The position numbers and the translations under genes are program-made. Source: a virus. Taken from it: a stretch of DNA of 24,010 nt. This document shows, one piece after another, positions 14,696 through 22,835 of the stretch. The stretch covers positions 1 to 24,010 of IMG/VR virus record IMGVR_UViG_3300027741_000262. One strand, written 5' to 3'. A model generated the notes under the pieces. The model was not told where the DNA came from, made no database searches, and worked only from the letters and a program-made list of their open reading frames with translations. Each line of letters begins with the position of its first letter. Within the stretch, counting starts at the first letter, position 1.

Positions 14696-15617
14696 TATCT
14701 GAAAGCTGAATTAGACAAGCGTAGCAATTAAGCTCCTGGTCAACGCAAAACGCTGAACGGTAGAGATATTCAGATACCGTAAGAAGATAATATCTCTTGA
14801 GATCAGGATTTGTTTCTGCTTCATCGATATAATTAAAGAGATTGCGTAAAAGTAAAACATAATCTGAATTAAATGTATGTTCGCTTTCAATTAACGCTTT
14901 TCGTAACGTCTCAATATTCCTCTTCTTTACCTCATTAAAGATAAGCTCTAAGACTTTATTATTCTTTGTATCAGCTAAAATAAGTTTACCGGTCGATGAA
15001 AACTTTTGTAGTTCGTTAATACATTTACGCAAGTCAGGGTAAGTACCTTTGACGAATTCAACAAACCTAACCTTCTGACTATCTTCTAAAGCAATACCCT
15101 CCTTCTTAAGGATAGTAGCGCATCTCTTTACAGCGATATCCAAAGGTGGTGTTAAATCAAAACTCTGACAGCGACTCTGCAGAGCTGGAATAATTCTATA
15201 CCGATAGTTCGCTGTAAGAATAAATCTTGTAATGCCGGCGAACTCTTCCATAGTGTTTCTCAATGCGCGTTGTGCATCAATAGAAAGACCATCTGTCTCA
15301 TCGAGAATAATAACCTTAATCTTACCATCGATACTCATTGTCTGAGCAAAACTCATTACCTTTGTACGGATAGTGTCGATACCGTTTTCATCAGAAGCAT
15401 TAATATAAAGGTACTGACAACCAAGGATATCATTAACGATAATCTTAGCGCTCGATGTTTTACCAATACCCGGTCCTCCAGTAAAGAGTAAATTAGGAAT
15501 CTCCTCTTTTACTTTATAAGAGTTTAATACGTCGCGTATTTCCGGTGTACAGATAAAATCTTCAAGAGTATGCGGACGGTATTTTTCGCACCAAATATTT
15601 GAAAAATCGTAACTCAT
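14685..15617 (-). CDS. Clamp-loader ATPase, T4 gp44/RFC small-subunit-like
   Basis: The chosen start is ATG 15617 (310 residues), one base after the dUTPase stop (TAAGATG). The in-frame ATG at 15653 would add 12 atypical residues inside the dUTPase gene. W9-C-E-K-Y-R-P is the RFC box entry. GGPGIGKT (47-54) is Walker A, VIILDETD (102-109) is Walker B, LTANYRYRII (134-143) contains sensor 1, and LQSRC (146-150) carries the arginine finger of clamp loaders. It therefore loads the sliding clamp during phage DNA replication. T4 gp44 is 319 residues. The small partner (gp62) and the clamp (gp45) are not in the window. Confidence 0.93.
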   Translation of the reverse strand: MSYDFSNIWCEKYRPHTLEDFICTPEIRDVLNSYKVKEEIPNLLFTGGPGIGKTSSAKIIVNDILGCQYLYINASDENGIDTIRTKVMSFAQTMSIDGKIKVIILDETDGLSIDAQRALRNTMEEFAGITRFILTANYRYRIIPALQSRCQSFDLTPPLDIAVKRCATILKKEGIALEDSQKVRFVEFVKGTYPDLRKCINELQKFSSTGKLILADTKNNKVLELIFNEVKKRNIETLRKALIESEHTFNSDYVLLLRNLFNYIDEAETNPDLKRYYLLTVSEYLYRSAFCVDQELNCYACLIQLSDIKP

Positions 15618-15618
15618 C

Positions 15619-16071
15619 TTATCGTCCGGAGCTACCAAATCCTTTTTCACCACGATCTGTACTCTCTACCTTACCCCACTCAACTGGCATATGAATGCTA
15701 AAGTAAATGACGAACTGCGCAATACGATCACCAGCCTTAACAGGGTAATCGACATCAGTACTATTATAGAGCTTGACACCTGCATCACCTCTATAAGCGT
15801 TATCAATAATACCGGGGTGAGCTGATACACCATGCTTAAATCCAAGTCCTGATCGACTCTCAACCTTAATCCAATATCCTTCAGGGATGTAAGCAAACTT
15901 AAGACCGACGCCTACAACAGCGCTTCCACGAGCAGGAATTACAACATCCTCGACACTATAAACATCATAGCCAGTATCTGATTCGTGATTCTTTGTAGGT
16001 AGCTTAGCGAGGTCGTGCGTCTTTTCAAACTTTAAAATAGGGAGATACTGAATATTTGGATCTGTAGACAT
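15619..16071 (-). CDS. dut: Deoxyuridine 5'-triphosphate nucleotidohydrolase (dUTPase)
   Basis: All five motifs of trimeric dUTPases are present in 150 residues: SDTGYDVYS (31-39), ESRSGLGFKHGV (71-82), GIIDNAYRGD (87-96), AGDRIAQFVI (113-122) and the C-terminal arm DRGEKGFGSSGR (139-150). The enzyme converts dUTP to dUMP and pyrophosphate, which supplies dTMP precursors and keeps uracil out of phage DNA. It appears complete and active. It is followed after one base by the clamp-loader gene, so nucleotide and replication functions are co-expressed. Confidence 0.96.
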   Translation of the reverse strand: MSTDPNIQYLPILKFEKTHDLAKLPTKNHESDTGYDVYSVEDVVIPARGSAVVGVGLKFAYIPEGYWIKVESRSGLGFKHGVSAHPGIIDNAYRGDAGVKLYNSTDVDYPVKAGDRIAQFVIYFSIHMPVEWGKVESTDRGEKGFGSSGR

Positions 16072-16079
16072 ATACCACT

Positions 16080-16107
16080 ATAATACTACACCTTTAATTA
16101 AAATCAA
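16080..16107 (-). promoter_or_regulatory. Possible sigma70-like promoter of the dUTPase gene
   Basis: On the minus strand TTGATT, a 16-bp spacer and TATTAT precede ATG 16071. Transcription would start about 2 nt before the ATG. No TAAATA box is present, in line with early expression of a replication gene. Both hexamers are imperfect. Confidence 0.35.
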
Positions 16108-16130
16108 CCGGAGATAAGTATATAGACAAT

Positions 16131-16595
16131 ATGGAAGAAGAGTTAAATGACGAAGTTGGTACTTTGCTTGATCAGCTTCAAGCGGTTAGCATAAAAGCGG
16201 AAAAAGTAAAAGAAGAAAGAGATCCTTTAAGAAAGGAAGACCTTGAAGACTTTGTTATTCAGAGAGGTGGAGCGCTTGTTGAGGATGCGCTCGATATGGT
16301 AGCCACAATGCGCGACTTTATTGTTTCGGCTCCAAACGCTGAGGATGTCGGTGCATATGCCGATCTTATTAAAGCTACATCAACAGCTCTGGAAGCTTTG
16401 AACAGACTCGCTGTGACGGATAAAAAGTCAGAGACTTCTGTTAAGCTTAAGGAGATGGATATTGCTTCAAGAAAAGAACTTCAACAATCTGATAATACAC
16501 AACGTCTTCTTACAACAAGAGAGGAAATTTTTAAAATGCTTATTGATAAAGCAAAGCCTATAGAGGGTGAAATTGTTGAGAGTAAAGTTGTTTAA
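16131..16595 (+). CDS. Candidate small terminase subunit (gp16-like)
   Basis: The 154-residue protein is entirely helical and acidic. Its core DLEDFVIQRGGALVEDAL (about 37-54), followed by APNAEDVGAYADLIKATS and ALEALNRLA, follows the pattern of T4/cyanophage gp16: D-x-E/D, an Arg, a helix of alternating Ala/Leu, a short break, a helix with A-x-L-I-K, and then a long coiled coil. In T4-like phages this subunit forms rings that recognise DNA and regulate the large terminase. The gene sits apart from the large terminase, which is not in the window, and lies between the dUTPase gene and the tail genes. The call rests on pattern, not on a strong motif. Another small coiled-coil structural protein is possible. 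Confidence 0.55.
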   Translation: MEEELNDEVGTLLDQLQAVSIKAEKVKEERDPLRKEDLEDFVIQRGGALVEDALDMVATMRDFIVSAPNAEDVGAYADLIKATSTALEALNRLAVTDKKSETSVKLKEMDIASRKELQQSDNTQRLLTTREEIFKMLIDKAKPIEGEIVESKVV

Positions 16596-17746
16596 GACCC
16601 GGTTTTTCCGCTTTTAGCGTTTTGCTCATTATTAGGGTTTTTATCGCAAGTTGTAAGTTCTGTTATTACGGCTTCGTATATTTTCTCGGGATTAAATTGC
16701 TCTAACAATGCTTTAAGCTGCTCTCGTATATCAAGCATGTTAACAATATTGGATATCTCATCTTCAACAGCTTTCTTTATCTGCTTAGCTATATCTTCTA
16801 TATTAGGGAATTTAAAGTCTGTTATAACAGACCAATCAGGTAATTTAATATTAGGTAGCTCAAAATTACATATAATACCCTTAACTTGTTTTTCTAGTGC
16901 CAATATACCTTCAAGACTCGTTGGTGGTCCATTATGGAAAGCATCAGTTGCTAAGCTGAATATATCTGTAAGTGATCCAAGTGAAACTGACGGCAATGCA
17001 GCTTGTAGATTGAGTCCCTGTACGGCACTTCCAACTACGCTTCCTACAGTTCCAATAGGATTTGAGAGTGCATTAGTAAGGTTAGGTAACCTCGATATTG
17101 AACTTGGAATTTGACCAAGAGCATCTGTCACAACAGATAGACCAGGTAGCTTGGCTAGGGACTGCGTATATTTTGATAGTGACGGGGTTGACTGTAGTAG
17201 ACCTTGTATGTTACCGCCTTGAAGGTTACCAAGCACTTGTGATCCCTTGTTAAACACGTCACTTGTATATTGTGTAAATCGGTTACCTAAGCTATTTGTA
17301 GCTGTACTTGTACCAGTATCAAATATTTGACGTGCAGCTGCAACAGATGGCGTTGGTTTATCTTTTCTTGTAATTCCAAGATCACGCGCATCATTAATAA
17401 CCTTAATGTCTATTGTGGTTGCAGATAGAGACGTTATAGCCCGGTACGGCATTGCATTATCTGTAATGATTCTTTTTCCAAGGTAATCGACTGTTACAAG
17501 AGACCCTTCTACATTTATCTGATACTTAAGAGGTGTGATTATTTGTTTATTGCTATATTGACCTTCTGCGCGTAATTTTAAGGCCTGAGCACCTTGCTCT
17601 GAAGTTTGAAACGCTAGAGGGTTATTACCTACTATGTCCGATACTGAAGGCTGTAGATTTGCAAGGCTACTAGTTGTACCTGGTAAGCTTTGACTGAGAT
17701 TACTAAACGTACTCGCCTTGTTAAAAAATGGTGTATCAGTAGCCAT
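16592..17746 (-). CDS. Unknown tail/baseplate protein, 384 aa
   Basis: ATG 17746 follows the stop of the lytic protein after one base (TAATATG). The N-terminal 130 residues contain a small beta-rich segment (LKYQINVEGSLVTVDYLGKR). The middle (about 150-280) is Ser/Gly/Leu/Pro-rich with an irregular repeat of short amphipathic pieces such as LSKYTQSLAKLPGL, ISRLPNLTNAL and IGTVGSVVGSAV. The C-terminus has a charged helix (IEDIAKQIKKAVEDEISNIVNML) and a polar tail. It is last in the unit cap, gp53, hub, lysin, so it is probably a virion part near the central spike or hub. No fold is recognised. Its stop shares a TTAA with the stop of the convergent terminase-like gene. Confidence 0.65.
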   Translation of the reverse strand: MATDTPFFNKASTFSNLSQSLPGTTSSLANLQPSVSDIVGNNPLAFQTSEQGAQALKLRAEGQYSNKQIITPLKYQINVEGSLVTVDYLGKRIITDNAMPYRAITSLSATTIDIKVINDARDLGITRKDKPTPSVAAARQIFDTGTSTATNSLGNRFTQYTSDVFNKGSQVLGNLQGGNIQGLLQSTPSLSKYTQSLAKLPGLSVVTDALGQIPSSISRLPNLTNALSNPIGTVGSVVGSAVQGLNLQAALPSVSLGSLTDIFSLATDAFHNGPPTSLEGILALEKQVKGIICNFELPNIKLPDWSVITDFKFPNIEDIAKQIKKAVEDEISNIVNMLDIREQLKALLEQFNPEKIYEAVITELTTCDKNPNNEQNAKSGKTGS

Positions 17747-17747
17747 A

Positions 17748-19466
17748 TTATGCTTTAAGTTTAACGACTTCTACTTTTAAGCCGCTGCCTTTTGAGTCTA
17801 ACTTACTATAATACTTAGCAACGGCAGGATCGTTACCGGTATAAAAATCTAGCGCGTTACGCTTAGCAAGACTTCCACCGCCTGTATCACCAACACGGAA
17901 AATACCATCTTTATTACCGAGTTCACTACCTACTGGCTTGCCGCTAGCGTCAGTAATTTTTAATAATGTTCCTGGTGGATATCCATATGATTTCGATACC
18001 GCAACGTCAAAATTTGCTGTAAGCTTACTACCAACGTAAGCGCCTCGCGTCGTATCTTCAATAGACAAGGTCGGTTTCCAGTTTGGATAATTGTGATACA
18101 TGTTCTGCTCAGCTGTAGCGATGTTTACACCTCTGTTTTCCCAATAATCAATGCCATCTTGAGGACGAGGTGGCTTAATGTCTAGGAACGTAGTAAGATC
18201 GCTCTTGTAGCTGCCATATGTTGATACATTGCGTTCGGTAACCTGACCGGTGCCCTCTATCATGTCTGCTGTAATAGGAGCTGGAGCAGTATTTGGGTCG
18301 TAATTTAATGCTGCAGGATCACCGGGCTGAGGTGCTGCACCGGTTGCTGTATAAGGTCGTGCTCCTATATTTGAGTTGTATCTCGCGTTATTAGCATACT
18401 CCCATCCTTGTTGCTGAGCGTATAAGGCTTGTTCAGCTTTTGCATTGTCTGCTTCTTGCTGTGCTATAGCTTGCGATGCTTGTGCCCTTTCTGCTGATGT
18501 CACGATAACAAAGTCCTTATCGCTTTCGGAAACAGGAAATATGTCGCGTAAATTGTAAGCAACATCGTTGGCTATATTTGATAGATATTGAATGAAACTA
18601 AGTGTCTTTGCATCTGAGAACACAGATGTTAATTTATCTTTTAAAAGAGATAGCGATTCATTTATCGTAACAAAGGTGGGTAAGTCGTTAATTAAATTAA
18701 GGCCGTGTGATGTTGATGCATCAGCTTGCATATTTGTCTGCAATGTAAGATTACTATAGCCAACACCTAATAAATTATGTCTCATTAGGGATGTTGTCTT
18801 GAGACTTAAGTCATATGCTACATTTCTTGCAGATGCGCTCATTTTACTCTCTATAGAAGCTGAATAGGGTATGGGTACTCCGTAGTACTCTTGATTGATA
18901 TCAAAAAGAGGTAGAGTAGAATCAAGCTGACAATACTTAGAATTAGCAACAATACCGATACTATCACTAATAACGTCAAAATAGCTAGTGTTATTATTAT
19001 TACCACCGCCGCCATTGAGAACACTACTAATGTTTGCGCTATCTAATGCATTATTAATTTGCAATGCAGCGCCTGGTAATTGATTGGATAATATATTATC
19101 TCTATTAAAACTTGCTTCAGATCGATATGAAAAAATTTCTTTATTGCTTAGTTTTAGCTTTTGATACCAAAATAAAATATTTTCGAGTGAGAAATCAGCC
19201 TGTTTAAAATAGTTACTATTTAGTGAATCGTAGTATTTGGTAATAGCTGTAATTGCGTCGCCTTGTTTAAAAGCGTTGCGGTATTCAATTGCAGCTTCAA
19301 CTTCAGACTGCGATACAACGTCACTAGGAAAAACAGTTGAAATGGTTGTATTATCAGTGTTATACAACACATCATAGGTGTTTGTCAAGTCCATGTCAAC
19401 AAGACTTGGTGCCACCGTTATTTCGTTGGTATTACCCTTTCGCATTGTTGATTGTTGATCTGCCAT
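17748..19466 (-). CDS. Tail-associated lytic protein with C-terminal 3D domain
   Basis: The 572-residue protein ends with a 3D (MltA/RlpA-like double-psi barrel) domain from about 478. D487 (NFDVAV), then PPGTLLKI (497-504), VGDTGG with D527, and ALDFYTG with D540 supply the three aspartates that name the domain. Such domains occur in lytic transglycosylases that cleave peptidoglycan glycan strands. Residues 1-310 are helical with a Gly/Asn linker (NGGGGNNNN, 151-159), 325-355 are Ala/Gln-rich helix, and 360-400 are Pro/Ala-rich linker. The gene follows the gp27-like hub (5-nt gap), which is the place of T4 gp5, so it is probably the particle-borne enzyme that opens the cell wall during injection. 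T4 uses an unrelated lysozyme domain there. Confidence 0.75.
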   Translation of the reverse strand: MADQQSTMRKGNTNEITVAPSLVDMDLTNTYDVLYNTDNTTISTVFPSDVVSQSEVEAAIEYRNAFKQGDAITAITKYYDSLNSNYFKQADFSLENILFWYQKLKLSNKEIFSYRSEASFNRDNILSNQLPGAALQINNALDSANISSVLNGGGGNNNNTSYFDVISDSIGIVANSKYCQLDSTLPLFDINQEYYGVPIPYSASIESKMSASARNVAYDLSLKTTSLMRHNLLGVGYSNLTLQTNMQADASTSHGLNLINDLPTFVTINESLSLLKDKLTSVFSDAKTLSFIQYLSNIANDVAYNLRDIFPVSESDKDFVIVTSAERAQASQAIAQQEADNAKAEQALYAQQQGWEYANNARYNSNIGARPYTATGAAPQPGDPAALNYDPNTAPAPITADMIEGTGQVTERNVSTYGSYKSDLTTFLDIKPPRPQDGIDYWENRGVNIATAEQNMYHNYPNWKPTLSIEDTTRGAYVGSKLTANFDVAVSKSYGYPPGTLLKITDASGKPVGSELGNKDGIFRVGDTGGGSLAKRNALDFYTGNDPAVAKYYSKLDSKGSGLKVEVVKLKA

Positions 19467-19471
19467 ATGTC

Positions 19472-21142
19472 TTAGAATCCGTTAGCTATACGCCCGTCGT
19501 CTGTAGTGTCATCGAGTTGTTTAAAGTTATATGTTTTAATGCAGTGAAGGTCGTTATAATATTCGCTACCGTTGAATACATGTTTGACTTCTATTATCAT
19601 ATAGATACCCAATAATTTATTGTCAAACTTACTAAAAGGTACAGCACCGTCACGATCTATGCCAATAAAGCAACCAGCTTGCCGATGTGTCATGCCGGGT
19701 AATCTAAATGACATTAGATTATTCATCATTATGCTATCGTAAAGGAATTTATTTCTACCAAAGTTTAATCGCTGGTCGGGATCTTGCTCTACTACAGAGA
19801 ATACATTCTGTATATTTTTATTTGTGTATCTCAATTGGCCTGGTGCAAAATTCGGATAAGCAGGGTATTGGTTTGAGCTGTTCATCTTATTAACGTAGTT
19901 TTTTTGATACGTTTTCATAGACTGCTCGACTCCGCTTCTCTCTATATCAATATTAAACTGTTTATTTTGATAGTCATAGCTATGTACAAAATGAGGTACT
20001 AGTTTTTGTTGAGAATATAGACCAGCCATATTGTCAAACGAAAAACTCTTTACAGTTCCAAAACGTTCAAAATATAATCCGCCTGCAGGCGTAAAGTAAG
20101 CCTCTGCCGGGCTCTTTCCGTCTTGTTGCGTATAACCACCAATTTTTACTGTCTCAACATATAGATTGCCCGGTGCATCAACACCAGATGTTTGACTATA
20201 TGCCTGATCAAAGGATTGCTTTACACTTCCAAGCGAAAACTGTCGCGGATACCTTTCAAGATGAAGAAAGCACTGATCAAAATCACTTTCTGCATTAGAG
20301 ACGTGTCTTGAGAGAATATAATTAACACAGTCAATTGCTTTGTAGTTAGCAGGCGTTGAGAAGAAAATCTTTGTACCTCCAATATCCCATTTAGTGTTTT
20401 GCTTGTTTTTTTCTGATTGAGGTAAATTTGCGGTGTCTTGATTATTGTTGGTTGAATCAGAGAACGAAATAGAATATCCCTCATTATCAGGAAATGCTGC
20501 TTTTAAAAATTCTTTTAGCGCAATTCCGGTTTCAATGCCCGTATCACCGCTTGGTTCACCGGTTGTATTTGTATTGCCTGTAGAATCGTATAAGTTTGGA
20601 ATTGTAGCGGTTGAAAAAGGTACATTTTTTTCTAAAAGAAGCTGATAGTAGAGGTCCCAAAAATATAGCTTTTTATATTTTTGATCAGGTTGATCACTTA
20701 CAATATCTTCACTATTGTAAATAGCAAAATCGTAACTCATACGGTACAAGGCTTGACCTTCTTCCGACCCCATATTATCAACAGCTGTGCTATCAAGCTG
20801 TGGCATTATATCAATATGCAAAATATCTCTAGCTTCCCCACGGAATATATATCCCATAGAGATGTCACCATTCGTATTACCGGCGTTATTGTAGTAGGTA
20901 GGTGTGTTGATATCCGTAGATGGTGTATCGCGTTCAATTATATCAAACGAATTATCAATAACGATTGATCCTTGTTGATAAAAATTATTAAATGTATCTT
21001 CTATACTAAGTGATTTTATTGCCGATGGTTTGATGTCCTGTGTTCTGGACTGCTCTCCAGCTGCATTAATCAACGTAACTTTAAAAATATAGTTATTGTT
21101 GTTGATCTTATGTGTATATTGATCATCAAGAGGGGTATTCAT
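19472..21142 (-). CDS. Baseplate hub protein, gp27-like
   Basis: The 556-residue protein starts one base after the gp53-like stop (TAATATG). The N-terminal part is beta-rich with KVTLINAAGEQ and SIEDTFNNFYQQGSIVIDN (about 46-64), typical of the first tube-like barrel of hub proteins. The C-terminal part has the block LLGIYMIIEVKHVFNGSEYY (about 511-530) followed by NDLHCIKTY, a pattern found near the end of gp27/gpD-type hubs. These proteins form the trimeric ring that connects tail tube and puncturing device. The position between gp53-like and the lytic protein fits. Sequence similarity to T4 gp27 itself is not obvious, so the exact family is less sure. Confidence 0.75.
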   Translation of the reverse strand: MNTPLDDQYTHKINNNNYIFKVTLINAAGEQSRTQDIKPSAIKSLSIEDTFNNFYQQGSIVIDNSFDIIERDTPSTDINTPTYYNNAGNTNGDISMGYIFRGEARDILHIDIMPQLDSTAVDNMGSEEGQALYRMSYDFAIYNSEDIVSDQPDQKYKKLYFWDLYYQLLLEKNVPFSTATIPNLYDSTGNTNTTGEPSGDTGIETGIALKEFLKAAFPDNEGYSISFSDSTNNNQDTANLPQSEKNKQNTKWDIGGTKIFFSTPANYKAIDCVNYILSRHVSNAESDFDQCFLHLERYPRQFSLGSVKQSFDQAYSQTSGVDAPGNLYVETVKIGGYTQQDGKSPAEAYFTPAGGLYFERFGTVKSFSFDNMAGLYSQQKLVPHFVHSYDYQNKQFNIDIERSGVEQSMKTYQKNYVNKMNSSNQYPAYPNFAPGQLRYTNKNIQNVFSVVEQDPDQRLNFGRNKFLYDSIMMNNLMSFRLPGMTHRQAGCFIGIDRDGAVPFSKFDNKLLGIYMIIEVKHVFNGSEYYNDLHCIKTYNFKQLDDTTDDGRIANGF

Positions 21143-21143
21143 A

Positions 21144-21506
21144 TTATGTTAATGCGCTGTTAATCTCTTTTAATACACCTGGTAGATACTCTGGTTTAAT
21201 AAGCTTTATTACTGTACCAGTCTTTGGCAATTCAAAAGGATTGAAAATTTTATTTGTTAATAAAATTAACCACCAGAGCTCAATTGTTTGGTATGCGTTA
21301 AAACTAACCATCGTCCATGGTTCAGATTTTTTAATAGTTAGATAAAAAATAGCGCGTTCGTCAAGCTTGTCGGGCAAAAAAACAGATTGCAGTAAGTTAT
21401 AAAAATACTGATTGTCTACTGTCTGATATAGTTTGAATATTCTCTCGTAACGATATACATTCAAATCAGGAAGCATTGTTACACTGTTCTGATACTGTCC
21501 GTCCAT
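21144..21506 (-). CDS. Baseplate wedge protein, gp53-like
   Basis: The 120-residue protein has the gp53 pattern: an aromatic-rich N-terminal half, then IKKSEPWTMVSFNAYQT, the helix IELWWLILLTNKIFNPFEL (about 75-93), a Gly-containing turn (PKTGTVIKLIKPEYL) and a final helix. In T4 gp53 joins adjacent wedges around the hub. T4 gp53 is longer (196 residues), so this is a compact form. It is the first gene of the unit gp53-like, hub, lytic protein, 384-residue protein, with a TAAATA box 7 nt upstream. Confidence 0.75.
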   Translation of the reverse strand: MDGQYQNSVTMLPDLNVYRYERIFKLYQTVDNQYFYNLLQSVFLPDKLDERAIFYLTIKKSEPWTMVSFNAYQTIELWWLILLTNKIFNPFELPKTGTVIKLIKPEYLPGVLKEINSALT

Positions 21507-21513
21507 ATATAGA

Positions 21514-21519
21514 TATTTA
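21514..21519 (-). promoter_or_regulatory. TAAATA box, 7 nt before ATG 21506
   Basis: The minus strand reads TTAAATA-TCTATAT-ATG, within a 35-nt gap after the tube-cap candidate gene. A short repeat AGATA/TATCT surrounds it. Confidence 0.5.
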
Positions 21520-21541
21520 ACTATCTTTTATACTTTTGAAA

Positions 21542-22813
21542 CTATATACCAAAATTAACTGCTGAAGGGTGTGTTGCTGCGTAAAAAGGACTACCTGCTG
21601 CAGCAGCTGATGGTAGTGACGACGTGCCTACCTCACTAACCCCAGATTCAACGATATTACGCACACCTATCATGTGTTGCATGAAGTTTTTAGAATTAGC
21701 TGTCATGCTCTTTAAAGATATTCTTACTCTATAAGCATCTGGTATAATAGCTTTCATTGCTGTTGATCCTGATGAAGAACCAAGAAATTGACCCGCTACG
21801 TCACCAGCGAATGTTGAAGATGTGTTAGTAGTTGGTACATTAATCGTCATTTCTCTACGGGACCCCATAAAATCAATTGTAATTGATGTAACGTAACAAA
21901 ACGGAAAGAACTTAACACCTGGTACTTCAACCATGTAAATAACAGGTTGATCGACGGTATTTTGTCCTGTTTTCCCAGGACGATTTTGATATACAAGTAA
22001 ATATAAGAGTTGCCAATTTCTAACAACATCATCGTAAGTGACTTCTCCTGTATTAATAAGAGGAAATTCTATATTAATATCTTCACCTTCTGTTGGGTAG
22101 TTATAAAATTTTGTCTTTTCAATATATGTAATTTGTGTAGGGTTATTAATAGAGGCGGTTACTTCTGCAGCTTCTGTTACCATACCGATAAATGGAGCAA
22201 CAGCGTCACCGATGCCGCCGACTTTACCGGATTCTGAGAATGCATTCATTTGACTTGCGTGATTGTTGTCAAAATATGGTAAAACATAAACCCAGTTAGT
22301 AGGATCGGTAAGATAGAGATTTCTATATGGTCTTAAAGGATCAGATCCTCGTATTGTAGGGTTATTATCATCACCAAAATTATCTGTAACCATTTTAGCT
22401 GCGGAGTCAATTACTTCGGGTGCCTTTTCAGCAGCACCTTTTAATTTAGAAACAAAATTTTTGACGTTAGGACTGTTTGTTTTTGAAGCGTACTGTTCAA
22501 TATTTGCAAACGTTTGAGATATATTATTAGACGTTTGACCAAGGGAATACTTTAATTGACTAACGAGTGCATTAGTCCTTAATTTCATTTCAGTGAGAAT
22601 TATTTTTGGCACCTCCTGTCGACCTTCATTAAGTTTTGAATATGTCCAGTAAAAATCTTTTACTACATTAATCTGTGTTGTGGGTCTTGTTACACCTGTA
22701 CTTGCTGTACTGGCAATACCAACGGGCTTAAGCTCAGGAAGCGCGACACTTGTAGAGGTTGTTCCGCCTATACCAGGATTTGCATTTTGAAAGCCCCATA
22801 AAAAATTTGCCAT
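21542..22813 (-). CDS. Candidate tail-tube cap/junction protein (gp48/gp54-like)
   Basis: In the 423-residue protein, residues 90-145 are helical, and LYLTDPTNWVYVLPYFDNN (167-185) begins the folded part. The block PVIYMVEVPGVKFFPFCYVT (290-309), followed by SITIDFMGSRRE, is beta-rich and resembles tail-tube and tube-initiator folds seen in many myoviruses. NWQLLYLLVYQNRPG (266-280) precedes it. The C-terminus is Ala/Ser-rich. The gene lies between the tape-measure candidate and gp53-like, matching the T4 order 29-48-54 and the baseplate-to-tube connection. The start ATG 22813 is supported by the TAAATA box 5 nt upstream. A tail-tube paralogue is the alternative. Confidence 0.6.
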   Translation of the reverse strand: MANFLWGFQNANPGIGGTTSTSVALPELKPVGIASTASTGVTRPTTQINVVKDFYWTYSKLNEGRQEVPKIILTEMKLRTNALVSQLKYSLGQTSNNISQTFANIEQYASKTNSPNVKNFVSKLKGAAEKAPEVIDSAAKMVTDNFGDDNNPTIRGSDPLRPYRNLYLTDPTNWVYVLPYFDNNHASQMNAFSESGKVGGIGDAVAPFIGMVTEAAEVTASINNPTQITYIEKTKFYNYPTEGEDINIEFPLINTGEVTYDDVVRNWQLLYLLVYQNRPGKTGQNTVDQPVIYMVEVPGVKFFPFCYVTSITIDFMGSRREMTINVPTTNTSSTFAGDVAGQFLGSSSGSTAMKAIIPDAYRVRISLKSMTANSKNFMQHMIGVRNIVESGVSEVGTSSLPSAAAAGSPFYAATHPSAVNFGI

Positions 22814-22818
22814 AACAA

Positions 22819-22824
22819 TATTTA
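22819..22824 (-). promoter_or_regulatory. TAAATA late-promoter-like box, 5 nt before ATG 22813
   Basis: The minus strand reads TTAAATA-TTGTT-ATG, in the 22-nt gap after the tape-measure candidate. Confidence 0.6.
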
Positions 22825-22835
22825 ATCGTGATTAC

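Noticed and set aside
15618-15653. 12-residue N-terminal extension of the clamp loader
   Set aside because: It lies inside the dUTPase gene, and the homologous proteins start close to the WCEKYRP motif, as from ATG 15617.
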